Shown: in pieces, positions 51,903 to 63,406 of the stretch
Layout of the letters: each line of letters begins with the position of its first letter
Position numbering within the stretch: the stretch's first letter is position 1
From: Carnobacterium viridans
GTDB lineage: Bacteria > Bacillota > Bacilli > Lactobacillales > Carnobacteriaceae
DNA: 64,000 nt
Assembly: GCF_900102725.1 (NCBI RefSeq)
Contig: NZ_FNJW01000008.1
Coordinates: 558,001-622,000 of the forward strand
Direction: 5' to 3'
The notes under the pieces: model-generated
What the model saw: only the letters and a program-made list of their open reading frames with translations
Databases searched by the model: none
Told to the model about the DNA's origin: nothing
Position numbers and translations under genes: made by a program

Positions 51903-53737
51903 CTATTTCCATCTCCTTTTAATTTTTTTAAATCAGACTCTGCAATTGCAGTTTCTAATTCTTTTTTATAATTAGTGCTTGTTTCAGTGGTCCAGCCATA
52001 GTAGCGAGCCATTTCCGCAATCACTGGTTCTATTATACCATCTAATGTGTCGCGCATAAACAACATATGGTTTGTACGGCGAATTAAAAAGTCCGCTGGT
52101 GTTAACGCCATCTCTTCAGCCATAGCATACCGTAAACTTACCGTATCTGCTAATGTTAATCCTTTGATTTGTTCGATTTCATCAATTAAAGCAAATACTT
52201 TCGGCGCGTTTGACCCGTATAAGTGAGCAAGGTAAGTTGCTTCAGATTCAATCAAGCCTTTTTCAATACCCATTTGGGCAAATTTTGCAGTTTCTTCATC
52301 CACTTCTTGCGGGTTGATTTCTCCACCAGATACTGGATATTTAGCAGAATCAATCAATTCATATGAGATGTTGAAGCTATTTTCTAAGATTTCAATCACA
52401 GCTTTCATCGCGCCGATTGCCATCTTACGGTAGTCTGTCAACTTCCCACCAGCTACTGTAATCAAGCCATCTTCATCAAGATCCAACGCACTTCCACGAG
52501 AAATCGCTGAAGGGTTGTCTTCTGATTCTGAATTGCCTGTTTCGATATTTTTCAATACGTCTTCTACGGTATAACGGTCAACTTCACCTTTTTGGAATTG
52601 CTCGATCGTAGAAATCACTTTATCAAAACTTTCGTCTTTGATTGGTTTGCTGTTTCCACCGTTGTAGTCAGAACCGCCATTTGACGAAATCAATGGACGC
52701 AACCCTGCCCAACTTGATTCGATATCATTAATCGTGATATCAGCTGAAGGGTAACGATTATTGACTATTTCCAATAAATAATCAACGTCTTCTTGGTCAA
52801 CGGTTGGATGTGCAAAGTCGCCTTTGTAATCTGTATCGGTTGTTCCAAAGTACGTTTTTTCCTCACGAGGAATCACAAATACCATACGGCCATCGTTTTT
52901 ACCTGTGTCGAAATAAGTCGGTTGTGGAACATGTAATTTCTTGCGGTCCACTACCAAATGAACTCCTTTAGTTGGGCGCATTTGCGGAACAGTGTCAAGT
53001 TTAGTATCCATTTGACGAATCGTGTCAGACCAAGGACCCGTTGAGTTCAAGACAACACGAGCTTTAATATCAAATGTTTCACCCGTTAACAAGTCTTCTA
53101 CTGTTGCACCATTTGCTTTGTCATTTTCATCATGTAGAATTCCAACAACTTTCATACGGCTGACCATATGACCGCCATCTGCGGCTGCACGTTTGATGTT
53201 CTCAATTACCAAACGAGCATCATTGTTCCGGTAGTCCAAGTAAACTCCTGCACCTAATAAGCCTTCACTTTTCAGTTGTGGAACCCGTTTAAGGACTTCC
53301 TCTTTTGTTAACGTATAGTTTGCGTATTTCGTTCCGGTAACACTAGCTAGTTGATCGTATAGATCCATCGCTACTTTTAGAGAGAACATAGAAAAAGTTG
53401 AACCGGGTTCGTCATAGATTGGCAAAATCATTGGGTCAGCTTTAGGAATGTGTGGTGCGATACCTTGCACGACAGCACGTTCTTGAACCGTATCCGCTAC
53501 AACTTCAACATCGAAGTTTTTCAAATAGCGTAATCCGCCATGAACTAATTTCGTTGAGCGTGAAGAGGTTCCTTCAGCAAAGTCCTGCATTTCAACAAGC
53601 CCTGTTTTAAGACCAGAAGCGCTGGCTTGCAAAGCAGTCCCAGCACCTGTAATCCCTCCACCAATAATTAAAACGTCCAATGTTTCTTCTTTTAATGCTT
53701 TGATATCTTGTTTTCTTCGTTCAATTGAAAAAACCAT
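51899..53737 (-). CDS. glpO: Alpha-glycerophosphate oxidase (FAD, H2O2-forming)
   Basis: Oxidises glycerol-3-phosphate to dihydroxyacetone phosphate, giving H2O2 from oxygen. The 612-residue length and the insert around residues 350-410 (NGGSDYNGGNSKPIKDESFD) are typical of the lactic-acid-bacteria GlpO rather than the respiratory GlpD. FAD motif is VLIIGGGITGAGTALQAS; GTSSRSTKLVHGGLRYL and AGGKLTDYRKMA are family signatures. AGGAGG precedes the ATG; the gene lies 16 bases after glpK. Confidence 0.95.
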   Translation of the reverse strand: MVFSIERRKQDIKALKEETLDVLIIGGGITGAGTALQASASGLKTGLVEMQDFAEGTSSRSTKLVHGGLRYLKNFDVEVVADTVQERAVVQGIAPHIPKADPMILPIYDEPGSTFSMFSLKVAMDLYDQLASVTGTKYANYTLTKEEVLKRVPQLKSEGLLGAGVYLDYRNNDARLVIENIKRAAADGGHMVSRMKVVGILHDENDKANGATVEDLLTGETFDIKARVVLNSTGPWSDTIRQMDTKLDTVPQMRPTKGVHLVVDRKKLHVPQPTYFDTGKNDGRMVFVIPREEKTYFGTTDTDYKGDFAHPTVDQEDVDYLLEIVNNRYPSADITINDIESSWAGLRPLISSNGGSDYNGGNSKPIKDESFDKVISTIEQFQKGEVDRYTVEDVLKNIETGNSESEDNPSAISRGSALDLDEDGLITVAGGKLTDYRKMAIGAMKAVIEILENSFNISYELIDSAKYPVSGGEINPQEVDEETAKFAQMGIEKGLIESEATYLAHLYGSNAPKVFALIDEIEQIKGLTLADTVSLRYAMAEEMALTPADFLIRRTNHMLFMRDTLDGIIEPVIAEMARYYGWTTETSTNYKKELETAIAESDLKKLKGDGNR

Positions 53738-53753
53738 AAATCGTTTCCTCCTT

Positions 53754-55805
<2,052 letters not shown>

Positions 55806-55841
55806 TCTACGGTACACAATACAAGTAAATACTAAATAAAT

Positions 55842-55883
55842 TTGCATTTCTAAAAACAAGAAGCTACTATTTTGCGTACTTTA
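55842..55883 (+). promoter_or_regulatory. NERD-2 promoter with shared leader motif
   Basis: TTGCAT (55842-55847), 17-bp spacer, TACTAT (55865-55870). CTATTTTGCGTACTTTA (55867-55883) overlaps the -10 and likely transcription start; one base differs from the copy before NERD-1. A binding protein here would block transcription, so autoregulation is possible. Confidence 0.65.
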
Positions 55884-55903
55884 CTCTAAAAGGAGTGTGC
55901 AAA

Positions 55904-56821
55904 ATGCTGTATAAAAAACGTGAAAAATCTTGCAAATTGCTTATAATGGAGTCTTTGATCAGTCGGACTGACTATTCCAAGGAGGACTACGATGAGTACC
56001 AAAAACAAGTAAAAGGTTATGAGGGTGAATGTTACTTCGACATACTGATTGCGGGATTGACTTGTGACTGTCTTGTATTAAATGATTTACTATTAGAGAT
56101 TCATGGTACTGAATTTCAAATTGACGCGTTAGTGATCACTGCACGAGAGATTTTACTTTATGAAGTAAAAAATTATGGCGGGGAATACCTACATAAAGAG
56201 GGATTTCTAGTATCTATCCCTTCAGGCAATTCCTTCCACAGCCCCACAGAAAGAATCAACCGACATACATCCTTATTGCAAAGCTTATTAGAAATACACC
56301 ATCTAAAAATGCCTATCGAACCTTTTGTAGCGTTTGTCCATCCTGAATTTATGCTGTATGACACATCAACTATACAAAAAGTATTGATGCGAGCAACTTT
56401 TCCAAAACATTTCAGAAAGTTGAATACACAATCCGATTCTCTTTCTAAAAGACACTACCTGCTCGCAGATAAATTATGCGAACTATCTTCTCAAACGAAT
56501 AGGTATTTAAAAGGTGTGCCTGAATATACTTATGAAACCTGCAAAAAAGGAATCATTTGCTCAGAATGCAGACAATTCATTCCAAAAATTGCACCTAAAA
56601 GTAAAACTTGCACATGCTTAGTATGTGGGAATATAGAACGTGTTTCAGCTGCCATTTCAAGGCATATTTTAGAATACAAACGATTGTTTCCAGAGAGAAA
56701 AGTTACGGTATCCAATATCTATGATTGGTGCGGCGGAGTTTGCCCAGTGAGAAGGATTCGATCCGTCCTACAAAAAGAATACAAGCCAGCAAGTGTAGGG
56801 CGAGCACTGCATTACGTATAA
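55904..56821 (+). CDS. NERD-domain protein with zinc ribbon and C-terminal DNA-binding-like tail (NERD-2)
   Basis: A 305-residue paralogue of the gene at 47228. NERD core: GYEGECYFDILIAG, LNDLLLE, FQIDALVIT and LLYEVKNYGGEY, keeping the D...E-x-K residues. Four-cysteine zinc ribbon CSECRQ ... CLVCGN and a C-terminal LEYKRLFPERKVTVSNIYDW with a helix-turn-helix look. ATG 55904 is chosen, with AGGAG 8 bases upstream. Repeat array 3 lies in front and inverted units lie behind. Function unknown; DNA binding or cutting at repeats is a hypothesis. Confidence 0.78.
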   Translation: MLYKKREKSCKLLIMESLISRTDYSKEDYDEYQKQVKGYEGECYFDILIAGLTCDCLVLNDLLLEIHGTEFQIDALVITAREILLYEVKNYGGEYLHKEGFLVSIPSGNSFHSPTERINRHTSLLQSLLEIHHLKMPIEPFVAFVHPEFMLYDTSTIQKVLMRATFPKHFRKLNTQSDSLSKRHYLLADKLCELSSQTNRYLKGVPEYTYETCKKGIICSECRQFIPKIAPKSKTCTCLVCGNIERVSAAISRHILEYKRLFPERKVTVSNIYDWCGGVCPVRRIRSVLQKEYKPASVGRALHYV

Positions 56822-56827
56822 AAAAAA

Positions 56828-56861
56828 CCAACTACCTAAAACGACTCTTTTAGGTGGTTGG
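56828..56861 (+). terminator. Hairpin after NERD-2
   Basis: CCAACTACCTAAAA pairs with TTTTAGGTGGTTGG; there is no T-run, so it may be a structural or weak terminator. Confidence 0.5.
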
Positions 56862-56863
56862 AT

Positions 56864-57050
56864 TGCGTTGCGTACGATATGTCTTAATAAAAGTTAACGT
56901 TAAGGTACTCAAAACGGGTTTACCTACCATAAGCTCACCAAATTTTTGAGGGATACGGTAGGCAAACCTAGTTTAAGGACCGTATCCCTTTTTATAAAAA
57001 ACGCACATGGTAGGTAAACGTCTCTTAACTACCGTATGAACACAAAAATC
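56864..57050 (-). repeat. Diverged array-3-like units downstream of NERD-2, including inverted copies
   Basis: The minus strand near 56866-56884 reads CATATCGTACGCAA, matching the array-3 unit start in inverted orientation. GGTTTACCTACCATAAG (around 56919) matches the array-3 CTTTACCTACCATATG, and ATGGTAGGTAAACG (around 57008) is the same motif inverted. NERD-2 is thus bracketed by related sequences on both sides. Confidence 0.6.
56950..56994 (+). terminator. Terminator-like hairpin behind NERD-2
   Basis: GGGATACGGT pairs with ACCGTATCCC, then six T. The stem sequence is itself built from the repeat motif (GGTAGGCAAACC, ACCGTATCC). Confidence 0.75.
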
Positions 57051-57083
57051 CCCACTCTATGGTTGTTAATTGGAGAAATCCTG

Positions 57084-58553
57084 TCAGGAGGTTAACTGTT
57101 GCACGATTGTTTGAATATTCTTCATGTCGAAAGAAGACATAATTTCAGACAGGACATACACTCTGGCACTGCCGTAATCCCCCTTAGCAGCTGGTTGCTC
57201 ATTAGTCAGAATGAGATCATATACCTTACCCGGCTGACAAGCTTCGACATGGATGCCATTGATATGCCTCATATTCAGTATAAGCAGCTGATTCAGTGTC
57301 TCCGTAAAAATAGCTTCCATTTTCAGATCAATTCCCACTTGTAAAATGGTGGTCATCTTCAACGTAACAATCGCCAGTAAGCTAATGTATTTCAGCAACC
57401 CCAGCTTCAACAAACTATTGTCTTCAACTTCTTTGATGCCAAATTTAGTTGTACTGATGGCAATCAATGTCTCAGCAAATGTAACCAAGTCTCTGCCGGT
57501 AAATTGTTTTTCTTTAGCCAACATTCCCTCATAATCATAAATTTCCATCTCTCCTTGGAAGAAGTACAATTTTGTGTGAATATGCGAAAGATGGTAATGC
57601 ATGTCACGTTCCAACATGTAAGGCAATCTGCGGAATTTATATTGGATAATAATGGTTTCCACAATGTACGCATCCATCGTCGCAATAGGTGCACGGCGAT
57701 CACGCTCCAACGTGTACTCATGGTAATCGTGTTCACTCAGGATTGGAAAAGCTAGCAAAAACGCAAAGTGCAGCATAGCTTCCTCTTCATCGACTTCAAT
57801 CGAATAACGACTAAAGTAGCGCAAAACCATCATTCGAATTTTTTGGTACAGTGGATCCTTTAAGTAAGGCTGCATAAGTTTGCGCAAATGTGTATACTTC
57901 TTCTCTTTGCTAGCGACACGATTTTTACTAATGAGCAGCCACATATTGAGACGCTGTTTGTTTTCTGGTTCAATCGTAGCGTGCAAGGAGCTTTCCATAG
58001 CTTGCATCATTTGAGTGACTTGCTTATCGTTATGCGAAATGACAAGGGATTCTTGGTCTTCGATATAGCTATAAAATTGAAAATAGAAATATCGAATCTG
58101 CAGTTCTTCCCCGTGTAACTGTCCATTACGAATTTTGATGCCAAACTCTTTCAAGTAGCTGTTCAGCTCTTTGATTTTGCGAAATAAAGACGAATCGCTG
58201 ATCATCAATTTTTGTGTCAGTTGAGTAATCGAGAACTCTTGATGCTTAAATAAAAATCGTATCAATTCAACTTTAATTGATTGATTCAAATACAGCTGAT
58301 GAATTTGCGGCAAAGAAAATTCATCACTCATAATCAAGGTAATGAACTGTCCGTCATAATTAACTTGTACTTGATCTTCAAGAGATCGAATTCGAAAAGA
58401 AATGGATTCCAAATCCTTATCAAGGGAAGCTCTAGCAACAGATAGATAGTCTAACATATCCGTATATGAGAGCCTCCCACCGTTCAGCACGAGTTGTTTA
58501 AAAATCGTGACTTCTCTGATTTCATTTTTCTCCAAGAAGTGTTCAATCTTCAT
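57084..58553 (-). CDS. Mga-type transcription regulator
   Basis: A 489-residue regulator of the Mga/AtxA class with two N-terminal helix-turn-helix segments (GGRLSYTDMLDYLSVARASL and FSITQLTQKLMISDSSLFRK), a long central helical region and a C-terminal EIIB-like end. It overlaps the end of the flavoprotein gene by about 11 bases, so the pair is coupled and probably co-regulated. I take ATG 58553, with GAGGG about 9 bases upstream; ATG 58562 is an alternative. No terminator is obvious in its direction. Confidence 0.82.
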   Translation of the reverse strand: MKIEHFLEKNEIREVTIFKQLVLNGGRLSYTDMLDYLSVARASLDKDLESISFRIRSLEDQVQVNYDGQFITLIMSDEFSLPQIHQLYLNQSIKVELIRFLFKHQEFSITQLTQKLMISDSSLFRKIKELNSYLKEFGIKIRNGQLHGEELQIRYFYFQFYSYIEDQESLVISHNDKQVTQMMQAMESSLHATIEPENKQRLNMWLLISKNRVASKEKKYTHLRKLMQPYLKDPLYQKIRMMVLRYFSRYSIEVDEEEAMLHFAFLLAFPILSEHDYHEYTLERDRRAPIATMDAYIVETIIIQYKFRRLPYMLERDMHYHLSHIHTKLYFFQGEMEIYDYEGMLAKEKQFTGRDLVTFAETLIAISTTKFGIKEVEDNSLLKLGLLKYISLLAIVTLKMTTILQVGIDLKMEAIFTETLNQLLILNMRHINGIHVEACQPGKVYDLILTNEQPAAKGDYGSARVYVLSEIMSSFDMKNIQTIVQQLTS

Positions 58554-59880
58554 TTCCGTCATCCCTCACTTCTGGCCACGAAACAAAGTTGGTAGCCGAA
58601 ATCATTTGGGTAAACGAGGGGTGGAAGAAATAATCTTTTTGCTGCAAATCTTCCAACGTTTGTTTCGTTTGAATAGCTAACGCCAAAGTATTGATTTTTT
58701 CTAAAACATCCGAAGTTGAAATCATTTGCGCACCAAGTAAAATATGACTTGTTGCATCATAAACCCATTTAATCGTTACAGTAGCGCTAGTTGGTAGACT
58801 CGTTAATCGCACTTCTTGACGATAAGTTTTCACCTTTTGACCCGTAAATACACTCTCAGCTTCTGTCATACCGGTACTCGCAATATAATACCCGAATATG
58901 AAGGTCCCAATCGTACGCAAAGAGCCTTTGAAAGCCATTTTTGGTTGGTTAAGATTAGCAGCAGCCACGATTCCTGTCCGGACTGCATTATTTACAAGCG
59001 GAATATACACTGTTTCTTCTTCTTCTCCATAAGCTAGCTGTATACAATCCCCCACAGCAAAAACATCTTCAACCGATGTACGCATATAGCGATCAACTGC
59101 AATCGTATGGTCCATATGAAGCTTGATATGTTCATCTAAAAAGTGCAAGTCCGGTCTCACGTTCACGCCTAAAATAACCGCCTCACTCGTAACCCTTTCA
59201 TTTCCAAATCGAACCGTTGCCGTTTGATCCGCTTCAGCTTCAATCGCAGAGACCGTTTGATTCAAGCGCAAATCAATTCCTTGTTCAAGCATTTTTCGTT
59301 GCAAGGGCTGGATCATTTCTTTATCAAAATATTTGAATAATACATAATCCATATTTTCAATCAACGTAACTTTTTTCTCTTTTTTGCTTAACAAATCGGC
59401 TGCTTCTACTCCGACTTGACCAGCTCCAATAATCGTTACACTTTTACTAGCATCAACTTTAGCTAAAGCCTCTTCTGCTTCAGAGTGCCGTTTGTATTTC
59501 AAGACATTCTCGCCATCGCTGCCACTAATTTTTTGCGACAACTGGCTTGAACCTGTTGCAATAATTAACTTATCATAAGTGATCGACGCTTCTTGCTCAT
59601 GAAACAGATAGTTGACTGTTTTTTGAACTGTGTCGATTTTTTCAACAGCTGCTTCTAAGCAACACTGGATATTTTGCTTTTCCAATTGCTCTTTCGTAAT
59701 GAAGTAAGCTGCATCTAAATCAGCAATTCTATTTTCCCAGTATAAATGCAGCCCATTCGGAATGTAACCTAAAGTAGACTGCTTTTCCAGCAAAATAATT
59801 TCTGCATCAGACTGTTTTTTTCGTACTTCCAAAGCTGCTGCTACCCCAGCAAAAGAAGCTCCTATAATCACTACTTTCAT
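58543..59880 (-). CDS. Nox/CoADR-type FAD oxidoreductase lacking the usual active-site cysteine
   Basis: A 445-residue pyridine-nucleotide-disulfide-oxidoreductase-family protein: FAD motif VVIIGASFAGVAAAL, NAD motif TIIGAGQVGVEAADLL and second FAD motif DVFAVGDCIQL. In NADH oxidases the loop near residue 42 has a redox Cys (S-C-G-x-x-L); here it reads GYIPNGLHLYW, with Asn instead. It may be an electron-transfer flavoprotein of changed chemistry. ATG 59880 follows GAGGAG. Coupled to the Mga gene downstream. Confidence 0.8.
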   Translation of the reverse strand: MKVVIIGASFAGVAAALEVRKKQSDAEIILLEKQSTLGYIPNGLHLYWENRIADLDAAYFITKEQLEKQNIQCCLEAAVEKIDTVQKTVNYLFHEQEASITYDKLIIATGSSQLSQKISGSDGENVLKYKRHSEAEEALAKVDASKSVTIIGAGQVGVEAADLLSKKEKKVTLIENMDYVLFKYFDKEMIQPLQRKMLEQGIDLRLNQTVSAIEAEADQTATVRFGNERVTSEAVILGVNVRPDLHFLDEHIKLHMDHTIAVDRYMRTSVEDVFAVGDCIQLAYGEEEETVYIPLVNNAVRTGIVAAANLNQPKMAFKGSLRTIGTFIFGYYIASTGMTEAESVFTGQKVKTYRQEVRLTSLPTSATVTIKWVYDATSHILLGAQMISTSDVLEKINTLALAIQTKQTLEDLQQKDYFFHPSFTQMISATNFVSWPEVRDDGNED

Positions 59881-60139
59881 GCTATTACTCCTCGTCAATG
59901 TATTTTTAATTCTTTTTTTCTTTAACAAAACTCTACTGTTAGTCAATTCAGTATATCATTAATTGAGTCTATTAAATAAGATCAAATTCTAGCCGACTAA
60001 ATGATTTGACTTCAGCGCTAATTTGTTTAAAATTACACTACTAATAAATAGTTTAAATAATCCTTCGCCCTTCTAAAAGTGCTCCATAAAAAAACTGTTC
60101 TAATTCTATTTGTATTTTTCCAGCATCCTTAAATGTACA

Positions 60140-60201
60140 AAAAAGAACCCCAATCTTCTAAGGTTAGGCGTATAAACCTAACCAACGAAAGGGATTCTTT
60201 C
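60140..60201. terminator. Nested hairpin in a 570-base gap
   Basis: AAAAGAACCCC pairs with the AAAGGGATTCTTT side around an inner GGTTAGG / CCTAACC stem. It lies in a gene-free stretch from 59881 to 60449. The rest of this stretch shows no gene or repeat I recognise. It could end the leftward HAD transcript. Confidence 0.55.
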
Positions 60202-60449
60202 TATAATAACTTTACATAAAAGTCACTTGCTTTTTTATTCAAACATTACGGTATCTCAATCTGATGATGATTTATCCTCAGATTTCGGACTGATACTAGT
60301 AAAAATATTTATACATACATTTAGTTTTAGCCAAATTCTTAATAATAGTCAACACTTGCAATGGTAGTCACTTTTAATAAGAAATTTAAAAAAATGATCA
60401 TTATCCTATAAATACAAAATAAAATAGATGAATTTTAAAAATTAGTAAT

Positions 60450-61169
60450 TTATGAAAAGTGTGAATCATTCAGGATATGTTGTACTATATTCAATAATGA
60501 TTGATCTTTTTGAATCACATAATCTGGTTTCCAGCTTGTGTCGGTTTGATAATGATTTCTTCGGTTACTCCAAATAGCTTTCCATCCTGCTTTCTTCGCC
60601 CCTATCATATCATTTTCATATGAATCTCCAATATAGTAAGTGCTCTCAGGGAGAATATTTAAATTGTTTTGTACATATTTAAATATTCTAACATCTGGTT
60701 TAGCTATTTTTAATTCATCCGATATAAAAATATTTTGTTTAGGAACCCATTTTTCTAAATTTAATTGTTTTATTTTTGATCTTTGATGTTCAGATGGACC
60801 ATTTGAAATGATTCCTAATACGACATTTTGTTCTTTACAATAATCTAATGTTTTTCTAATATCTTCGAGTAATCCAATGTTTTTTTGAAAATTTTGATAA
60901 TCATTTTGAAATTTTGCAGCTTGTTCTTGTGTTATCTGTATATCAAACATCTCGAAAGCTTTTATAATTCGATAACTTTGCATATCCTCGAGTTTTACTT
61001 CTCCTTTTTCTGTCTTATCAAATAACGCATCACTAAATTTCCGACTAAACAAATATATTTTAGTTATAGGGATACTTGAATATCTTTGGAAATTTTTATC
61101 AAATGCTTGTCTGAACGGCTTGAGTTGATCGTATACAGTATCATCTATATCAAAAATAAAATTATACAT
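60450..61169 (-). CDS. HAD-superfamily hydrolase (YjjG-like)
   Basis: A 239-residue phosphatase with motif I FDIDDTVYD, motif II GIISNGPSEHQ, motif III KIAKPDVRIFKYV and motif IV YYIGDSYENDMIGAKKAGW. The helical cap (residues 20-90) is the C1 type of YjjG/nucleotidases. A nucleoside monophosphate or sugar-phosphate substrate is likely. A GAGGG site precedes the ATG. Upstream is transketolase on the same strand, 183 bases away. Confidence 0.88.
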   Translation of the reverse strand: MYNFIFDIDDTVYDQLKPFRQAFDKNFQRYSSIPITKIYLFSRKFSDALFDKTEKGEVKLEDMQSYRIIKAFEMFDIQITQEQAAKFQNDYQNFQKNIGLLEDIRKTLDYCKEQNVVLGIISNGPSEHQRSKIKQLNLEKWVPKQNIFISDELKIAKPDVRIFKYVQNNLNILPESTYYIGDSYENDMIGAKKAGWKAIWSNRRNHYQTDTSWKPDYVIQKDQSLLNIVQHILNDSHFS

Positions 61170-61352
61170 AGCTTTTTCCCTCTTCTTTTATTCCTATCTT
61201 ATTTATATGTCCTATCCTTTGGTCTATGATTGCTACCATACTAATATTAATAACTCTTTTTATTTTACAACAAGATAGCCTCTGAAAGATTTATCAATTA
61301 TATGAATGATTCAGACTTTTCATTCTATCTTTTTTATTAATTATAGCTGGTA

Positions 61353-63350
61353 TTATAGAAGTTTATTAAAGGCACTCACAATATCATTTAGAGTAAATCC
61401 ATAATTTTTAATGATTTTTTCTCCAGGTGCACTTGCTCCAAAACAATCAATTCCATAAGCAAAACCGTCTAAGCCAACATAACGTTCCCATCCAAATGTC
61501 GCTCCCATTTCGATGGACATTCTGATACGTACGTCCGAAGGCAGTACACTTTCTTTGTATTCATCATCTTGTTTCTCAAACAAATCAAAACTTGGCATTG
61601 AAACTACAGAAACGTCTTTTCCTTGTTTTTTCAATTCTTCTTGAGCTTTTAGAGCTAATTGAACTTCTGATCCAGTTGCAATTAAAATTCCTTCGGGCCT
61701 TTTACCTTCTTGAGGAGATATTACATAAGCTCCTTTTAAGACAGAAGAACGTGCCATTTCTTTTGTGTTCGGTAATATTGGTAAATCTTGACGTGTCAAA
61801 ACTAGAACCGTTGGATGATCACTAGAATTCAATGCTAGTTCCCATGCAGCAACAACTTCATTTCCATCAGCCGGACGGATAACTGATAAGTTTGGCATTC
61901 CACGTAAGCTGGACAATTGTTCAACTGGTTCGTGAGTCGGACCGTCTTCTCCTACTGCAACCGAATCATGTGTAAATACATAGGTTACAGGTAAGTGAGA
62001 GAGAGCTGCAAGTCGGATAGCTGCCCTTAAGTAGTCTGTGAAAACAAAAAATGTACCCACATAAGTTTTCAATCCTCCGTGCAAATAAATTCCGTTTGCT
62101 ATTGCTGCCATTGCAAATTCACGTACACCATACCAAATGTTCCGTCCTTCATATTGATCAGGTCGGAAATCTTTTTCTCCATTGATCATCGTATTATTGG
62201 AAGATGACAAGTCAGCTGATCCACCCCATAAGTTTGGAACTTTTTTAGCAATTATATTTAATATTTCACCGCCTGTTTTGCGAGAAGCAGCCGCTTTATC
62301 CATTATATCAAAAGTTGGTAATTCACTGTCCCAGTCAACTGGCAGTTTTCCAGATAAAGCTGTTTCAAATTGATCAGCTAAATCTACATACTCTTTACGG
62401 TACCACTCTAACGTCTCTTTCCATTCTTTTTCTGCTTTTTCACCTGTTTTCTCAATTGTTTGGTGGAATCGTATAGCAACCTCATCTGGAACGAAGAAAT
62501 CTTCATTTTTCCAACTATAAGCTTTTTTAGAAGCTGCTATTCCTTCAACACCAAGAGGTGCACCATGAACTTTATGTGTACCCGCATTTGGAGCTCCAAA
62601 ACCAATGACTGTTTTCACTTCAATCAAAGTTGGTTGTTTTGTATTTTTCTTTGCTTTTTCAATAGCTTGGTTAATTTCATCTAAATTATTACCGTCTTTA
62701 ACTAAAATATATTCCCAATCGTATGCTTCAAAACGTTTTCCTACATTCTCTGTAAAGGCTTTAGAGGTTGGCCCATCTAATGAGATATCATTTGAATCAT
62801 ATAAAACAACTAACTTACCAAGTTTCAAGTGGCCAGCTAAACTAGCTGCTTCAGCTGAAACACCTTCCATTAAGTCCCCATCTCCACAGAGAGCATATGT
62901 ATAATGGTCGATAACTTTATGATTTTGCTTATTGTAGGTTGCGGCTAAATGAACTTCTGACATTGCCATTCCAACACTATTTGCAATTCCTTGGCCTAGA
63001 GGTCCTGTCGTAGCTTCTACACCCTCTGTATGACGCACCTCTGGATGTCCGGGTGTTTTGCTTCCCCACTGACGAAATTGTTTCAAATCTTCTATAGACA
63101 CATCATAGCCTGATAAATGCAATATGCTGTATAGCAGCATAGAACCATGACCAGCTGATAAAACAAAACGATCGCGATCGAACCATTGTGCATTTTTCGG
63201 ATTCACTTTTAGATGTCTTGACCATAATACATAAGCCATTGGAGCGGCTCCCATTGGCAGTCCAGGATGTCCAGAATTTGCTTTTTGAATCCCTTCAATA
63301 CTTAATGTACGAATTGTATTAACCGCTAGTTCATCTATTTTATCAAACAT
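61353..63350 (-). CDS. tkt: Transketolase
   Basis: Thiamine-diphosphate enzyme of the pentose phosphate pathway, 665 residues. It has [20 protein letters not shown], the TPP motif [19 protein letters not shown] ... [27 protein letters not shown] and the C-terminal domain. AGGAGG lies a few bases before the ATG. It follows the sugar-metabolism gene at 63407 after a terminator, so transcription is probably separate. Confidence 0.97.
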   Translation of the reverse strand: MFDKIDELAVNTIRTLSIEGIQKANSGHPGLPMGAAPMAYVLWSRHLKVNPKNAQWFDRDRFVLSAGHGSMLLYSILHLSGYDVSIEDLKQFRQWGSKTPGHPEVRHTEGVEATTGPLGQGIANSVGMAMSEVHLAATYNKQNHKVIDHYTYALCGDGDLMEGVSAEAASLAGHLKLGKLVVLYDSNDISLDGPTSKAFTENVGKRFEAYDWEYILVKDGNNLDEINQAIEKAKKNTKQPTLIEVKTVIGFGAPNAGTHKVHGAPLGVEGIAASKKAYSWKNEDFFVPDEVAIRFHQTIEKTGEKAEKEWKETLEWYRKEYVDLADQFETALSGKLPVDWDSELPTFDIMDKAAASRKTGGEILNIIAKKVPNLWGGSADLSSSNNTMINGEKDFRPDQYEGRNIWYGVREFAMAAIANGIYLHGGLKTYVGTFFVFTDYLRAAIRLAALSHLPVTYVFTHDSVAVGEDGPTHEPVEQLSSLRGMPNLSVIRPADGNEVVAAWELALNSSDHPTVLVLTRQDLPILPNTKEMARSSVLKGAYVISPQEGKRPEGILIATGSEVQLALKAQEELKKQGKDVSVVSMPSFDLFEKQDDEYKESVLPSDVRIRMSIEMGATFGWERYVGLDGFAYGIDCFGASAPGEKIIKNYGFTLNDIVSAFNKLL

Positions 63351-63364
63351 TATTTTTCCTCCTA

Positions 63365-63398
63365 AAAAGAAAAGCTAATCAATGTTGATTAGCTTTTT
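63365..63398 (-). terminator. Terminator between the cut-off gene and transketolase
   Basis: Minus strand AAAAAGCTAATCAA pairs with TTGATTAGCTTTT, then TTTTT. It ends the gene at 63407. Confidence 0.85.
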
Positions 63399-63406
63399 CC
63401 TAATTT

